DNA from: an uncultured Bacteroidales bacterium
GTDB taxonomy: Bacteria > Bacteroidota > Bacteroidia > Bacteroidales > Paludibacteraceae
Assembly: GCA_900321005.1 (NCBI GenBank)
Contig: ONUF01000011.1
Location: forward strand, 1-51,757
DNA length: 51,757 nucleotides
Direction of reading: 5' to 3'
Shown: one piece after another, positions 8,048 to 15,318 of the stretch
Position numbering within the stretch: the first letter of the stretch is position 1
How the letters are laid out: each line of letters begins with the position of its first letter
Made by a program: the position numbers and the translations under genes
The notes under the pieces: model-generated
What the model was told of the DNA's origin: nothing
Database searches by the model: none
The model's input: only the letters and a program-made list of their open reading frames with translations

Positions 8048-8122
8048 GTGGATTAGCAGGTTCGGGAAACCTGCCTGCTAATCCGCAGAACACAAATTCT
8101 AATTAACGAAAGGAAAATTGTT

Positions 8123-8248
8123 ATGAAAAAGACATATCAAATACCGAGCGTAGAGATGACGCAACTGGCGATGGGTTCCATCGTAATGGCTGGAAGTGGT
8201 AACGTTGATTTAGGCGGAGGTGGCGGAGGCTCCTTCATCCCGGATTAA
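8123..8248 (+). CDS. Short SIVMAGS peptide 1 (41 aa)
   Basis: 41-codon ORF, start preceded by GAAAGGAAAATTGTT. The N-terminal part KKTYQIPSVEMTQLAMG is followed by the core SIVMAGS and a glycine-rich end (GGGGGG, then SFIPD). The second peptide (11974-12105) has the same plan: basic start, P-x-VE, Q, then SIVMAGS, then a Gly-rich or Ser-rich end. It lies about 110 bp after the stop of the giant secreted protein, probably in the same transcript. Small proteins of the type MKK-x-Y-x-P with MLA/MAGS cores are common in Bacteroidales and unassigned in function. It has no signal peptide. It could be a modified-peptide precursor, a secretion partner or a regulator; none is shown. Confidence 0.7.
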   Translation: MKKTYQIPSVEMTQLAMGSIVMAGSGNVDLGGGGGGSFIPD

Positions 8249-8321
8249 CACACACTATCCCTCTCGCCTGTGTGCGCGAACAATATTTAGCGCGTACGCG
8301 TAAGGCGAACATACTCGACAG

Positions 8322-8371
8322 CCCTGCCATCCGGCAGGGTTGTTGGGTTATAGAGGGGCTGAGACCCAACA
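8322..8371. other. Two adjacent hairpins in the intergenic region
   Basis: CCCTGCC / GGCAGGG (8322-8328, 8333-8339) and TGTTGGGT / ACCCAACA (8341-8348, 8364-8371). They lie between peptide 1 and the next promoter and are probably terminators or RNA stability elements. The 297-bp gap 8249-8545 otherwise holds only the 16-bp repeat and a promoter. Confidence 0.5.
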
Positions 8372-8386
8372 GTGACGTCCGTAATG
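8371..8386 (+). repeat. 16-bp direct repeat, copy 1
   Basis: AGTGACGTCCGTAATG, identical to 12125-12140. Each copy lies a short distance after a SIVMAGS peptide gene. Confidence 0.75.
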
Positions 8387-8482
8387 GTCGCGAAGTGGTC
8401 ACGGAAATGACAGCAAAATACCAGCAAAACCCCAGGCAAATACCCCGTAAGGATGCGCAAAATGCATTTTTATGGGCAAATA

Positions 8483-8514
8483 TTTGCATATGTCAAAAAA
8501 AAACAGTAATTTTG
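8483..8514 (+). promoter_or_regulatory. Promoter of the 43-aa ORF
   Basis: TTTG at 8483-8486 and TAATTTTG at 8507-8514, spacing 20 bp, with the CATATGTCAAAAAA extension. It is close to identical to the promoter of cassette 2. Confidence 0.75.
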
Positions 8515-8545
8515 CAGCGCAAAATTGAAAGAAAGGAAAACAACT

Positions 8546-8677
8546 ATGGAAGAGAGTGTGTTTGTGAAGTACAACACAGAGGAAGAACGTATGGAGGCGT
8601 TGCGTCGTATGGTCGGCCTAAGAAAGGTCTTCGAGGCGCGTGTCCGTGAGATTATGGCTAACCATACAGATTTATAA
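8546..8677 (+). CDS. Small hypothetical protein (43 aa)
   Basis: 43 codons with start ATG 8546, preceded by GAAAGGAAAACAACT as before other genes here. The product is highly charged and predicted helical: an acidic start, EEERMEALRRMVGLRKVF, then EARVREIMANHTDL. There is no signal peptide or membrane segment. It has its own well-formed promoter 31 bp upstream, and the leader around it (AAAATTGAAAGAAAGGAAAAC) resembles those of the first cassettes. I do not recognise a family. It might be an antitoxin or a small regulator for the following secreted protein gene; both are guesses. Confidence 0.55.
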   Translation: MEESVFVKYNTEEERMEALRRMVGLRKVFEARVREIMANHTDL

Positions 8678-8813
8678 ATTATTTTGCGTAAGGATCACCC
8701 AATGCATAACGCGGTGCTAAGTAAATACCATGATTTCATAGTAGAGCATAGTCAAAGATAAATCTGCATCCCTTGCAAGCAAAATCAATTAATTAACAAA
8801 TAAGTTTAAGATC

Positions 8814-11800
8814 ATGAAAAAGATTCTTACTCTCTTCACTGCCCTGCTTCTCTTCGGCAGTATGACCGTGAAGGCGGACTACTATGTCGCAGGTACCATG
8901 AACGGTTGGAATGCCGGGGACAACAATTACAAAATGAGCGGCTCAAATCCGTATTCCGTGACCAAACAACTGAATTCTGGCGACTATCAATTCAAAATTA
9001 CCCAAGGGAATTGGGATTGGAGTACCGCAAGTTTCGACAATAGCGCATCCAATGTGACATTGTCTAACGTAGGTGGTAACATAAAATTCACACTGAGCAC
9101 TACATCCGATGTGACTTTCTATTACAGCACCAGCTCCAACAAAGCCTACGTACAAGCAACTCCGGTTGTTGTGCCTTCTTATACTTTCACAAACGGAACC
9201 ACGATTTATTATGATTTTACGGCGTATGGAAGCGGTGTTAATGTGTGTATTAACGGAGGCGAACCGTGGCATGAAAACACATCTGCTATTTTCTGCGAAA
9301 CGCTGAGCAGTGCGTGGGAGGTTACGGCTACCACAAATTTATTCAAGAGTGCACCTAACGGCTGGTCTTACAAAACATGTCCCACTTTGCCGACCGAAGG
9401 CCAAAATATGCTGGTAGGTGATGCGAATGGTGTTGACTGTCATTGGGATACTTATTCAGGTGGGATGCCGGAGCCGACACCGGCTACCATTCAGTTGCAC
9501 AGCAACATTACAAACCCGTCTTGGGAATCTTCTGCTAATTTTGCTCTCGCAGGAAATGAAGAAACTGCCAGTCTGACGCTGACGGGTGTGACCAAAGGCA
9601 ACTATGAGTTTGGTGTTAAGATTGATGGCACTTGGACCTCTAACGGTTCTGCATTTACGCGTGATAATAATTCTCACGCAGTCGTAGCCGGTAGCGGTAA
9701 CTGCACATTCAATGCGGACAGAAACGGTGATTACACTTTCACTTGGACCTATGCAACGAACACCTTGGCGGTTACTTATCCTGCTGTCCCCGCACAGAAT
9801 GTAACATTTAACAGTTTGGCTTCTGAAATCCTCAAGGGGTCAGTAATTAATTTAGCAAATTGTGTTACATCTTCCGGTATTGATGACCCAACTTATCGCT
9901 TCTATATCAAAGAGAAGAACGGTAGTTATGGTGATGCAATCAATGCAAATTATACGTTCAATGCAAATGGCGAATATGTAGTAAAGGTAGAAGCGCTTGA
10001 ATATGGTGAACCGGTTGCCTATGACGAGAGCGCAGTAGTGGTTTATCAATCGTATACTTTTACTAATGGCACTACTATCTATGTGGACTTCAGCGCTATG
10101 ACCGAAGGAACCAAGGGTGTCAATTATCCGAAAGTAAACGAAGTTGGTGTTGATTACGATGGCGCTGGCGCAGGAACGATCAAGACCATTGCCTTTACTG
10201 CCAATGTAACTTGGACCACAATGGCTGAAGCCTTTATCAAGACCGAGAAAAACGGTTGGGCTAATTTACCATTCACCGTTCCCGGAATAGGTGAGAACTG
10301 TGCGGTAGTAGCAGCTGACGGTGCTTCTTACACCTGGGGTACGCATGCCGCACCGGTTGTGACGGTAGAGGCAAAGGGAGAATGGGACGGTTGGACTGAT
10401 GCGTTGGAGTTTGTTCCGGATGGAAGCGGCTTGACGGCTACGGCTACTCTGGCGGGTCTTCCGGCAGGCAACTATGATTTCAAACTCATTGTGGACGGCA
10501 ACTGGCTCAGTAACGCCAATGCATTCCATCGTTTCTGGACATCCGCTGCGGGTATCACGACGGACAATACTTTGAACATGCAACTTCAGGCAGATGCCGA
10601 TGGTGATTATGTCTTCACTTGGACCTATGCGACCAATGCAATAGCGATCACATTCCCCGAAACGCCGAAGACGGGAACCAATGAGGTGAAGTTCTTCCCG
10701 CCGCGTACGGAAGAGCATCCGTGGAATGAGGTTTATGTGTATGCTTGGCGTCGTACGGGCGGTGAAAACGAACAACTTACAGGCGATTGGCCCGGCATAC
10801 CCGCAACCAAAGATGGCGAGTGGTATAAAGCAACCATTGCAAAAGGCGCGTGTGTTGTTTTCAATGACAATAACAACGGCATGCAGAGTTTCGATATAGA
10901 GAATGTCCAAAAGGATGTATGCTACATTGCGAATGAAATTGTGGACGGCGACCCCATTAAGGCGAAATTCTATGAGAGTTGCACCGTCAATTATTTCCTT
11001 ACCTCCGGTGACGAGGCTATCATGGGAGTCGGCAACGCTTGGAAGGCTGATCTCGCTGAGCGTCAATTGAACGGCAGCAATCAAATCACGCTTTCCGATC
11101 TCCCGGCAGGCATCTATGAGTTCAAACTCACAAACGGATCTTGGGCTTGGAGCCTTGGCGGACAGGAGCATCTGAATAGTGCTTGTTCGAGCGCAGCGGT
11201 TACCAGCGGTAACGGCAATGTGAAGTTCAAGATTGAAAGCGCACAGGATGTGACTATTAGTTATAATCCTGCAACGCAAAAGATTTGCCTGAGTGCCGAA
11301 ACAGTACTGCCGTTTGAGGACGTACGTACGGGCTTGACGGCTGATAACTACTACACGGTTTGCTTCAACCGCGAGATGAAGCAGATTCGCGGCGCAAGCT
11401 TATGGTCGTTCATCGGCAGGGACGCTGACTTCGCTTACATTGTACAAGAGAGTGCTCCGTTTGAGGCCGGTAAACCGTATATCTTGTTTGCTGAGTCGGA
11501 GAAGTTGGAGGCTATTCTGGACAGAGAAGTAAGTGAACCTGTTGCGAACGGTGCACTGCACGGAACGTTTACTAACTTGGGACAAGCTGATTTGGATGGC
11601 AAGAAAGCTGCGGCAGACGATAAAGATGTATATCTCGTTATCGGTAATGAGTTACGTCGTGCAACAGGTACTGGTACCGGAGGCAACTCGCTTCCTGCTT
11701 ACCGCGCATACGTGATTGTTGGTGAGATAGCCCCGATTTCTACGCCGAGTCCTGCTCCGGGTAAGAAAGTACGTTCGATGCCGATGCAGAAGTATCAGGC

Positions 11801-11918
11801 ACAAGGCTTCGAGAACATCCAGACTTCGGATAAACCGGTGAAAGTTGTCATCGACGGCGTACTGTACATTCTCCGCGGAGAGAATGTGTATGACGCAACG
11901 GGACGGATGGTAAAGTAA
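8814..11918 (+). CDS. Large secreted protein with starch-binding-like modules
   Basis: 1034 aa. Signal peptide 1-21 (ending VKA). Repeated beta-sandwich modules: about 22-120 (YYVAGTMNGWN start), 223-325, 513-620 and 723-830, each with G-x-Y-x-FK-(I/L) and FTWTYATN-type ends, resembling SusE/SusF or CBM-type sugar-binding folds. Two copies of a YTFTNGTTIY module lie at about 123-215 and 413-505. Residues 623-720 (VYVYAW, then WPG and VVFNDN) resemble the CBM26 starch-binding module. About 830-975 is a module shared with the C-terminal part of the 1825-aa protein (AGKPY, GN, LPAYRAY). The end GFENI...VYDATGRMVK is the shared tail. It is probably a surface or secreted glycan-binding protein; no catalytic residues were recognised. 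No clear promoter was found in the 136-bp gap upstream. Confidence 0.8.
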   Translation: MKKILTLFTALLLFGSMTVKADYYVAGTMNGWNAGDNNYKMSGSNPYSVTKQLNSGDYQFKITQGNWDWSTASFDNSASNVTLSNVGGNIKFTLSTTSDVTFYYSTSSNKAYVQATPVVVPSYTFTNGTTIYYDFTAYGSGVNVCINGGEPWHENTSAIFCETLSSAWEVTATTNLFKSAPNGWSYKTCPTLPTEGQNMLVGDANGVDCHWDTYSGGMPEPTPATIQLHSNITNPSWESSANFALAGNEETASLTLTGVTKGNYEFGVKIDGTWTSNGSAFTRDNNSHAVVAGSGNCTFNADRNGDYTFTWTYATNTLAVTYPAVPAQNVTFNSLASEILKGSVINLANCVTSSGIDDPTYRFYIKEKNGSYGDAINANYTFNANGEYVVKVEALEYGEPVAYDESAVVVYQSYTFTNGTTIYVDFSAMTEGTKGVNYPKVNEVGVDYDGAGAGTIKTIAFTANVTWTTMAEAFIKTEKNGWANLPFTVPGIGENCAVVAADGASYTWGTHAAPVVTVEAKGEWDGWTDALEFVPDGSGLTATATLAGLPAGNYDFKLIVDGNWLSNANAFHRFWTSAAGITTDNTLNMQLQADADGDYVFTWTYATNAIAITFPETPKTGTNEVKFFPPRTEEHPWNEVYVYAWRRTGGENEQLTGDWPGIPATKDGEWYKATIAKGACVVFNDNNNGMQSFDIENVQKDVCYIANEIVDGDPIKAKFYESCTVNYFLTSGDEAIMGVGNAWKADLAERQLNGSNQITLSDLPAGIYEFKLTNGSWAWSLGGQEHLNSACSSAAVTSGNGNVKFKIESAQDVTISYNPATQKICLSAETVLPFEDVRTGLTADNYYTVCFNREMKQIRGASLWSFIGRDADFAYIVQESAPFEAGKPYILFAESEKLEAILDREVSEPVANGALHGTFTNLGQADLDGKKAAADDKDVYLVIGNELRRATGTGTGGNSLPAYRAYVIVGEIAPISTPSPAPGKKVRSMPMQKYQAQGFENIQTSDKPVKVVIDGVLYILRGENVYDATGRMVK

Positions 11919-11919
11919 T

Positions 11920-11959
11920 GAGTTAATGAATTAGAGAGTTAGTGAATTAGTGAATTAAG
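11920..11959 (+). repeat. 8-bp tandem array, 5 units
   Basis: Five units of the pattern GA(A/G)TTA(G/A)T (for example GAATTAGT), starting directly after the stop of the 1034-aa gene and ending before the ribosome-binding region of peptide 2. The same unit type on the other strand makes up the array at 32932-32971. Confidence 0.8.
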
Positions 11960-11973
11960 GAAAGGAAAACATT

Positions 11974-12105
11974 ATGAAAAACAAAGTATATAGCAAGCCT
12001 ATTGTAGAGGCTGTACCAGTTCAAATGAGTTCCATCGTCATGGCCGGAAGTTCTACCCCCGGAATAAGCATCGGCGACCCGATAAGCGGTGGCACGGGAG
12101 GCTAA
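11974..12105 (+). CDS. Short SIVMAGS peptide 2 (43 aa)
   Basis: 43 codons. It begins MKNKVYSKPIVEAVP, then VQMS, the core SIVMAGS, and a Gly/Ser/Pro-rich end finishing GGTGG. It shares core, size, glycine-rich end and position with peptide 1 (8123-8248): both follow a large secreted protein carrying the GFENI...ATGR tail, and both have GGAAAA before the start. There is no signal peptide. Candidate roles are a ribosomally made modified peptide, a cofactor for export of the upstream protein, or a small regulator; the sequence does not decide. Confidence 0.7.
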   Translation: MKNKVYSKPIVEAVPVQMSSIVMAGSSTPGISIGDPISGGTGG

Positions 12106-12124
12106 CGCCGGACAAACATCCTAT

Positions 12125-12140
12125 AGTGACGTCCGTAATG
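12125..12140 (+). repeat. 16-bp direct repeat, copy 2
   Basis: AGTGACGTCCGTAATG, identical to 8371-8386, 20 bp after the stop of peptide 2. Confidence 0.75.
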
Positions 12141-12187
12141 CGAACGACATGCGTTTGAGAGTGGGTGCAAAGACCCGCCTCGCAATA

Positions 12188-12220
12188 ACAAAAGCGACCC
12201 GCAATGCAGGTCGCTTTTGT
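12188..12220. terminator. Bidirectional terminator between peptide 2 and secG
   Basis: Perfect 12-bp stem ACAAAAGCGACC / GGTCGCTTTTGT with a 9-nt loop. T runs on both strands let it end transcription from the left (secreted protein operon) and from secG on the right. Confidence 0.85.
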
Positions 12221-12237
12221 TGTGAATGTGCGTGCGA

Positions 12238-12555
12238 TTACTCAGCCGGCTCAGCGGGGAACTCAGCTGCAGGTTGAGCAGCAGGAGCGTCGTCCACTAC
12301 GATAACCGATTGATCCTCAGCAACAGCCTGACGGCCTTTGCTGAACCCGACAGCAGCGATGCTGAAAACGACAATCAGGGCAACCAGCGTCCAAGTCGTT
12401 TTCTCAAGGAAGTCTGCCGTCTTCGGCGCACCCATCACTTGGTTGCCGCTCGCGAAACCGGCAGCCAATCCACCGCCTTTGCTATTCTGAACCAACACAA
12501 GAAGCGTCAGCAGGATAGCGGCGATAACGATCAGGATAGTTAAAAATACGTACAT
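12238..12555 (-). CDS. secG: SecG, preprotein translocase subunit
   Basis: 105 aa. SecG is the small third subunit of the SecYEG channel in the inner membrane and assists SecA-driven export. Seen here: first membrane helix about 2-22 (many I, L, V), then LVQNSKGGGLAAGFASGNQ with the conserved QxxKGGGL-type loop, then a second helix about 53-72 (WTLVALIVVFSIAAVGF), and a low-complexity Ala/Pro/Glu C-terminal tail common in Bacteroidetes. It has its own promoter at 12617-12648. The upstream genes lptE and the sigma-54 activator form the typical Bacteroidales neighbourhood of secG. Confidence 0.92.
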   Translation of the reverse strand: MYVFLTILIVIAAILLTLLVLVQNSKGGGLAAGFASGNQVMGAPKTADFLEKTTWTLVALIVVFSIAAVGFSKGRQAVAEDQSVIVVDDAPAAQPAAEFPAEPAE

Positions 12556-12616
12556 AGCTATGTTAATTTTAAGTTCTAAATTCTAATTGTTGCCCTTTTG
12601 GCGGCAAAATCGGGTG

Positions 12617-12648
12617 CAAAATTACTACAAATTTTTGATATACGCAAA
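12617..12648 (-). promoter_or_regulatory. Promoter of secG
   Basis: On the minus strand: TTTG (12645-12648), 20 bp, TAATTTTG (12617-12624), with GTATATCA after the -33 element. It lies just downstream of the lptE stop. Confidence 0.7.
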
Positions 12649-12663
12649 TAATTGTGCATTTTT

Positions 12664-13176
12664 TTACCAGCGGGCGACGGTGTCGTTGAAGATATTCTCC
12701 GCAAATTCGGTAATTATCGCCGTGCAGAGTTCGTCTTGGACATCCGTCAGAAGCATGTTCGAGTCATAGGTCTGATACGAAGTATAGGTCTTGTCAAACG
12801 AGTCCTCGGGGTTCACGTTGTTTGTGAAATGGACCGCAATCGTAATGGTCAGTTTGCTCTCCGAAGCGTAGCCGTCGGCGGAGATGGCGCCCTGGGTAAC
12901 GGTATAACCCGTGATTTCGCCTTCTATCTCCAGGTCGCCGCCTTTGCGCAACATCTGCAGACGCGTCTGGCGCTGGAAGAGGTCACGTATGCCTTCCGAG
13001 AGAGCGTTGCTGAGAGTAGGGTTCACGAGCGGGGCATTGTTCGGGAAGTCGGCAACCGAAATGGAGTGCGTCGTCTGGTAGTTGATGTTCGCGCCGTTCA
13101 TTTTATAGCTGATGGAGCAACCGGACAATAACAAGCAAATGACCAGCAAAAATATATATTTTGGATTATAACCCAT
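12664..13176 (-). CDS. lptE: LptE-like outer-membrane LPS-assembly lipoprotein
   Basis: 170 aa. Lipoprotein signal with lipobox LLSGC near residues 17-21, then SISYKMNGANI and the family stretch of short beta strands (LEIEGEITGY, SKLTITIAVHF) ending in NIFNDTVARW. LptE partners LptD in placing lipopolysaccharide in the outer leaflet. I chose ATG 13176 because it opens directly into the hydrophobic signal; the ORF can be drawn to 13233 but those residues are unlike the family. It overlaps the end of the sigma-54 activator gene by 11 bp, so the two are likely translated together. The same gene order is common in Bacteroidales. Confidence 0.85.
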   Translation of the reverse strand: MGYNPKYIFLLVICLLLSGCSISYKMNGANINYQTTHSISVADFPNNAPLVNPTLSNALSEGIRDLFQRQTRLQMLRKGGDLEIEGEITGYTVTQGAISADGYASESKLTITIAVHFTNNVNPEDSFDKTYTSYQTYDSNMLLTDVQDELCTAIITEFAENIFNDTVARW

Positions 13177-14377
13177 ACTCTTTGATTTTGCGATAGAGGG
13201 TTCGTTCGGAGATGCCGAGTTGGGCGGCGGCAACTTTGCGGTTGCCTCCGCAGCGCTCGAGTGCTTCGCGCATCAGTTCTCGGTTGGTGTCCTCGAGACT
13301 GACGCTGACGGGCGCCTGCGGCTTCTCTTCGGGATGTTCATCTTCGACGACTTCGCCGTTTTCCCAGGGCTCGTCGTCAGCAGGCGTCTGGATGACTTTG
13401 CGCGCAGGGGCGATCTCGGTATTCCGGAATTCCGGTATCTCGGTATCCCGATGAGTCAGAAGTGCTTTCAACTCCTCGAGGTCTTTCTTGTTCTGCATCA
13501 CCATATTATAGAGAATGCCGATCTCGTGCGAGTAGTCTTTGGCCTGCTCCAGCGCGGGGTTGCGAAGAACGATGCCTTGCTGGTTTTCCTCCTTCGGCAG
13601 GTATCTGCGCAGCGTGTCAGCGCTGATCTGATGGTCCATCTCAATCACCGCGATCTGTTCCGCGAGGTTTTTGAGTTGGCGAATGTTTCCGCGCCAGTAA
13701 CAGTTCTGCAGCAGCCGCGTCGCGTCTTCGCTCAGCGAGAGAGGCGGCATCTGATAGCGCGTGCAGAAATCCACAGCGAACTTACGGAAGAGCAGGGGAA
13801 TATCCTCTTTGCGCTCGCGCAGTGCGGGTACGCGAATCTCTACGGTGTTGAGGCGGTAGTACAGGTCCTCGCGGAAACGGCCGTCTTCGATAGCCTGCCG
13901 CATGTTGAGGTTCGTCGCTGCCACGACGCGGACATTGGTCTTCCTTACCGTGCTGGAGCCCATGCGCAAGAACTCGCCCGTCTCCAACACACGCAGCAGA
14001 CGCACTTGTGTCTGGAGCGGCAGTTCACCTACTTCGTCGAGGAAGAGCGTACCTCCGTCGGCGATCTCGAAATAACCTTTGTGCTCGGCCTTCGCGTCGG
14101 TGAAAGCGCCTTTCTCATGTCCGAAGAGTTCGGAGTCGATCGTGCCCTCGGGGATAGCGCCGCAGTTCACGGCGAAATACGCACCGTGTTTGCGGGCCGA
14201 GAAAGCATGGATGATCTTCGGGAAATGCTCCTTTCCTACACCGGATTCGCCGGTAATGAGTACACTCAAATCGGTGCGCGCTACCTGCACCGCGACCTCG
14301 ATATCCCGATTGAGCAGCGGACTCTGGCCAATGATGCCGAAACGCTGTTTGATGGCTAATAATTCCTGTTGCGTCAT
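13166..14377 (-). CDS. Sigma-54-interacting transcriptional activator (AAA+, Fis-type HTH)
   Basis: 403 aa. AAA+ domain about 10-245: Walker A GESGVGKE, a GAFTDAKA loop at the position of the sigma-54-contacting GAFTGA loop, Walker B FLDEVGELP, and ATN with R-fingers near REDLYYRL. A Fis-type HTH at the C-terminus (about 365-403, GGNRKVAAAQLGISERTLYRKIKEYG). There is no receiver, PAS or GAF domain in front, so activity is probably set by level or by a partner. ATG 14377 fits the promoter at 14400-14431; the longer ORF start at 14530 would lie upstream of that promoter. Odd points: GAFTDA instead of GAFTGA, and an in-frame 8-bp tandem array at 13412-13451 in the linker before the HTH. Conserved in front of lptE in Bacteroidales. 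Confidence 0.9.
   Translation of the reverse strand: MTQQELLAIKQRFGIIGQSPLLNRDIEVAVQVARTDLSVLITGESGVGKEHFPKIIHAFSARKHGAYFAVNCGAIPEGTIDSELFGHEKGAFTDAKAEHKGYFEIADGGTLFLDEVGELPLQTQVRLLRVLETGEFLRMGSSTVRKTNVRVVAATNLNMRQAIEDGRFREDLYYRLNTVEIRVPALRERKEDIPLLFRKFAVDFCTRYQMPPLSLSEDATRLLQNCYWRGNIRQLKNLAEQIAVIEMDHQISADTLRRYLPKEENQQGIVLRNPALEQAKDYSHEIGILYNMVMQNKKDLEELKALLTHRDTEIPEFRNTEIAPARKVIQTPADDEPWENGEVVEDEHPEEKPQAPVSVSLEDTNRELMREALERCGGNRKVAAAQLGISERTLYRKIKEYGL
13412..13451. repeat. 8-bp tandem array inside the activator gene, 5 units
   Basis: Units such as TATTCCGG, AATTCCGG, TATCTCGG and TATCCCGA in frame, encoding the linker around HRDTEIPEFRNTEI. The unit type is the same as in the intergenic arrays 46048-46079 and 47047-47078. 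Confidence 0.75.
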
Positions 14378-14399
14378 AAAAACCTGACAAAATGTCATG

Positions 14400-14431
14400 C
14401 AAAAGTACTGCTTTTTTATGACATATGCAAA
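14400..14431 (-). promoter_or_regulatory. Promoter of the sigma-54 activator
   Basis: Minus strand: TTTG (14428-14431), 20 bp, TACTTTTG (14400-14407), CATATGTCA extension. It ends 22 bp before ATG 14377 and is divergent from the promoter at 14456-14487. Confidence 0.75.
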
Positions 14432-14455
14432 TATAAACACTTTTTTCTTCGAAAA

Positions 14456-14487
14456 TTTGCGTATATCAAAAAAAAATACTACCTTTG
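14456..14487 (+). promoter_or_regulatory. Promoter of wza-wzc-topB
   Basis: TTTG at 14456-14459, 20 bp, TACCTTTG at 14480-14487. It ends 20 bp before ATG 14508. Confidence 0.75.
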
Positions 14488-14507
14488 CACGCTTATTTTG
14501 AATAACT

Positions 14508-15308
14508 ATGCGTAAATTTTTGCAAATCACTCTTGCGGTTGTGGCAGCTACGCTGATGGCGAGTTGCGTAACCCAGAAACAGATGACCTATGTGTCGAAT
14601 GCGAAACCGGAGATGGAGGACTCGATCAATGCGAAGTTCCAATCGCAGGCGGAATTGACCATTCGTATCGGCGACGCGCTCACGATTTATGTATCGGCGT
14701 TGGACCTCGAGGCGGTCGTGCCGTATAACCTGCCGGCTGTGGTGTTTGCTACGCCGGGAACGACGGCTTTGTCCACGACGCCCGCGCTGCAATACTACAT
14801 CGTCGATGAGAACGGAGACATTGACTTCCCGGTCTTGGGTAAGTTGCATGTAGCGGGATTGAAGCGCAACGAGGTGGAGAACCTGGTAAAGGAGAAACTG
14901 GAGGCTCAGGTGCTCAATCCGCAGGTGCATGCGCATATTGTGAATGCGAAAGTAGCGGTGCTGGGTGAGGTCAACCGTCCCGGAAATGTAGGGATGGCAG
15001 GCGGTCGCCTGACGCTTCTGGAGGCGCTGGCTGCTGCCGGCGACTTGACGCCGTATGGTCGTCGCGACAACGTGCTCGTGACGCGTGAGGTGGACGGTAA
15101 GTTACAGATTGCGCGTCTGAATCTGCGCGATGCGAATATCTTCACTTCGCCGTATTTCTTCCTGCAACAAAACGATGTGGTGTATGTTTCGCCGAACAAA
15201 GTGCGCGTAGTGAACAGTGCGAACACGAGTCTGTGGCTGAGTCTGGTTTCGACCTTGGCGAGTGCCGCGACGGTGGTAGTTACCGTAGTTACCGCAGCGA
15301 GAAAATAA
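14508..15308 (+). CDS. wza: Wza-type polysaccharide export lipoprotein
   Basis: 266 aa. Lipobox LMASC at residues 17-21, so the protein is an outer-membrane lipoprotein. Poly_export domain about 45-130 (LTIRIGDALTIYV, then IDFPVLGKLHVAGL) and a SLBB-type domain about 145-225 (VLGEVNRPGNV, LEALAAAGDLTPYGRRDNVLV). A hydrophobic stretch at 240-262 is a C-terminal membrane helix. Wza forms the outer-membrane exit pore for capsule or exopolysaccharide, together with the following Wzc-like protein, 10 bp downstream. No glycosyltransferase, flippase or polymerase lies in this window, so the export pair is isolated from its usual locus. Confidence 0.88.
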   Translation: MRKFLQITLAVVAATLMASCVTQKQMTYVSNAKPEMEDSINAKFQSQAELTIRIGDALTIYVSALDLEAVVPYNLPAVVFATPGTTALSTTPALQYYIVDENGDIDFPVLGKLHVAGLKRNEVENLVKEKLEAQVLNPQVHAHIVNAKVAVLGEVNRPGNVGMAGGRLTLLEALAAAGDLTPYGRRDNVLVTREVDGKLQIARLNLRDANIFTSPYFFLQQNDVVYVSPNKVRVVNSANTSLWLSLVSTLASAATVVVTVVTAARK

Positions 15309-15318
15309 GAATTAGAGC

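Noticed and set aside
8272-8649. 125-codon plus-strand ORF
   Set aside because: Runs through the hairpins and the promoter at 8483-8514 and overlaps the better 43-codon ORF in another frame.
13220-14359. 379-codon plus-strand ORF
   Set aside because: Antisense to the sigma-54 activator, whose AAA+ and HTH motifs are unmistakable.
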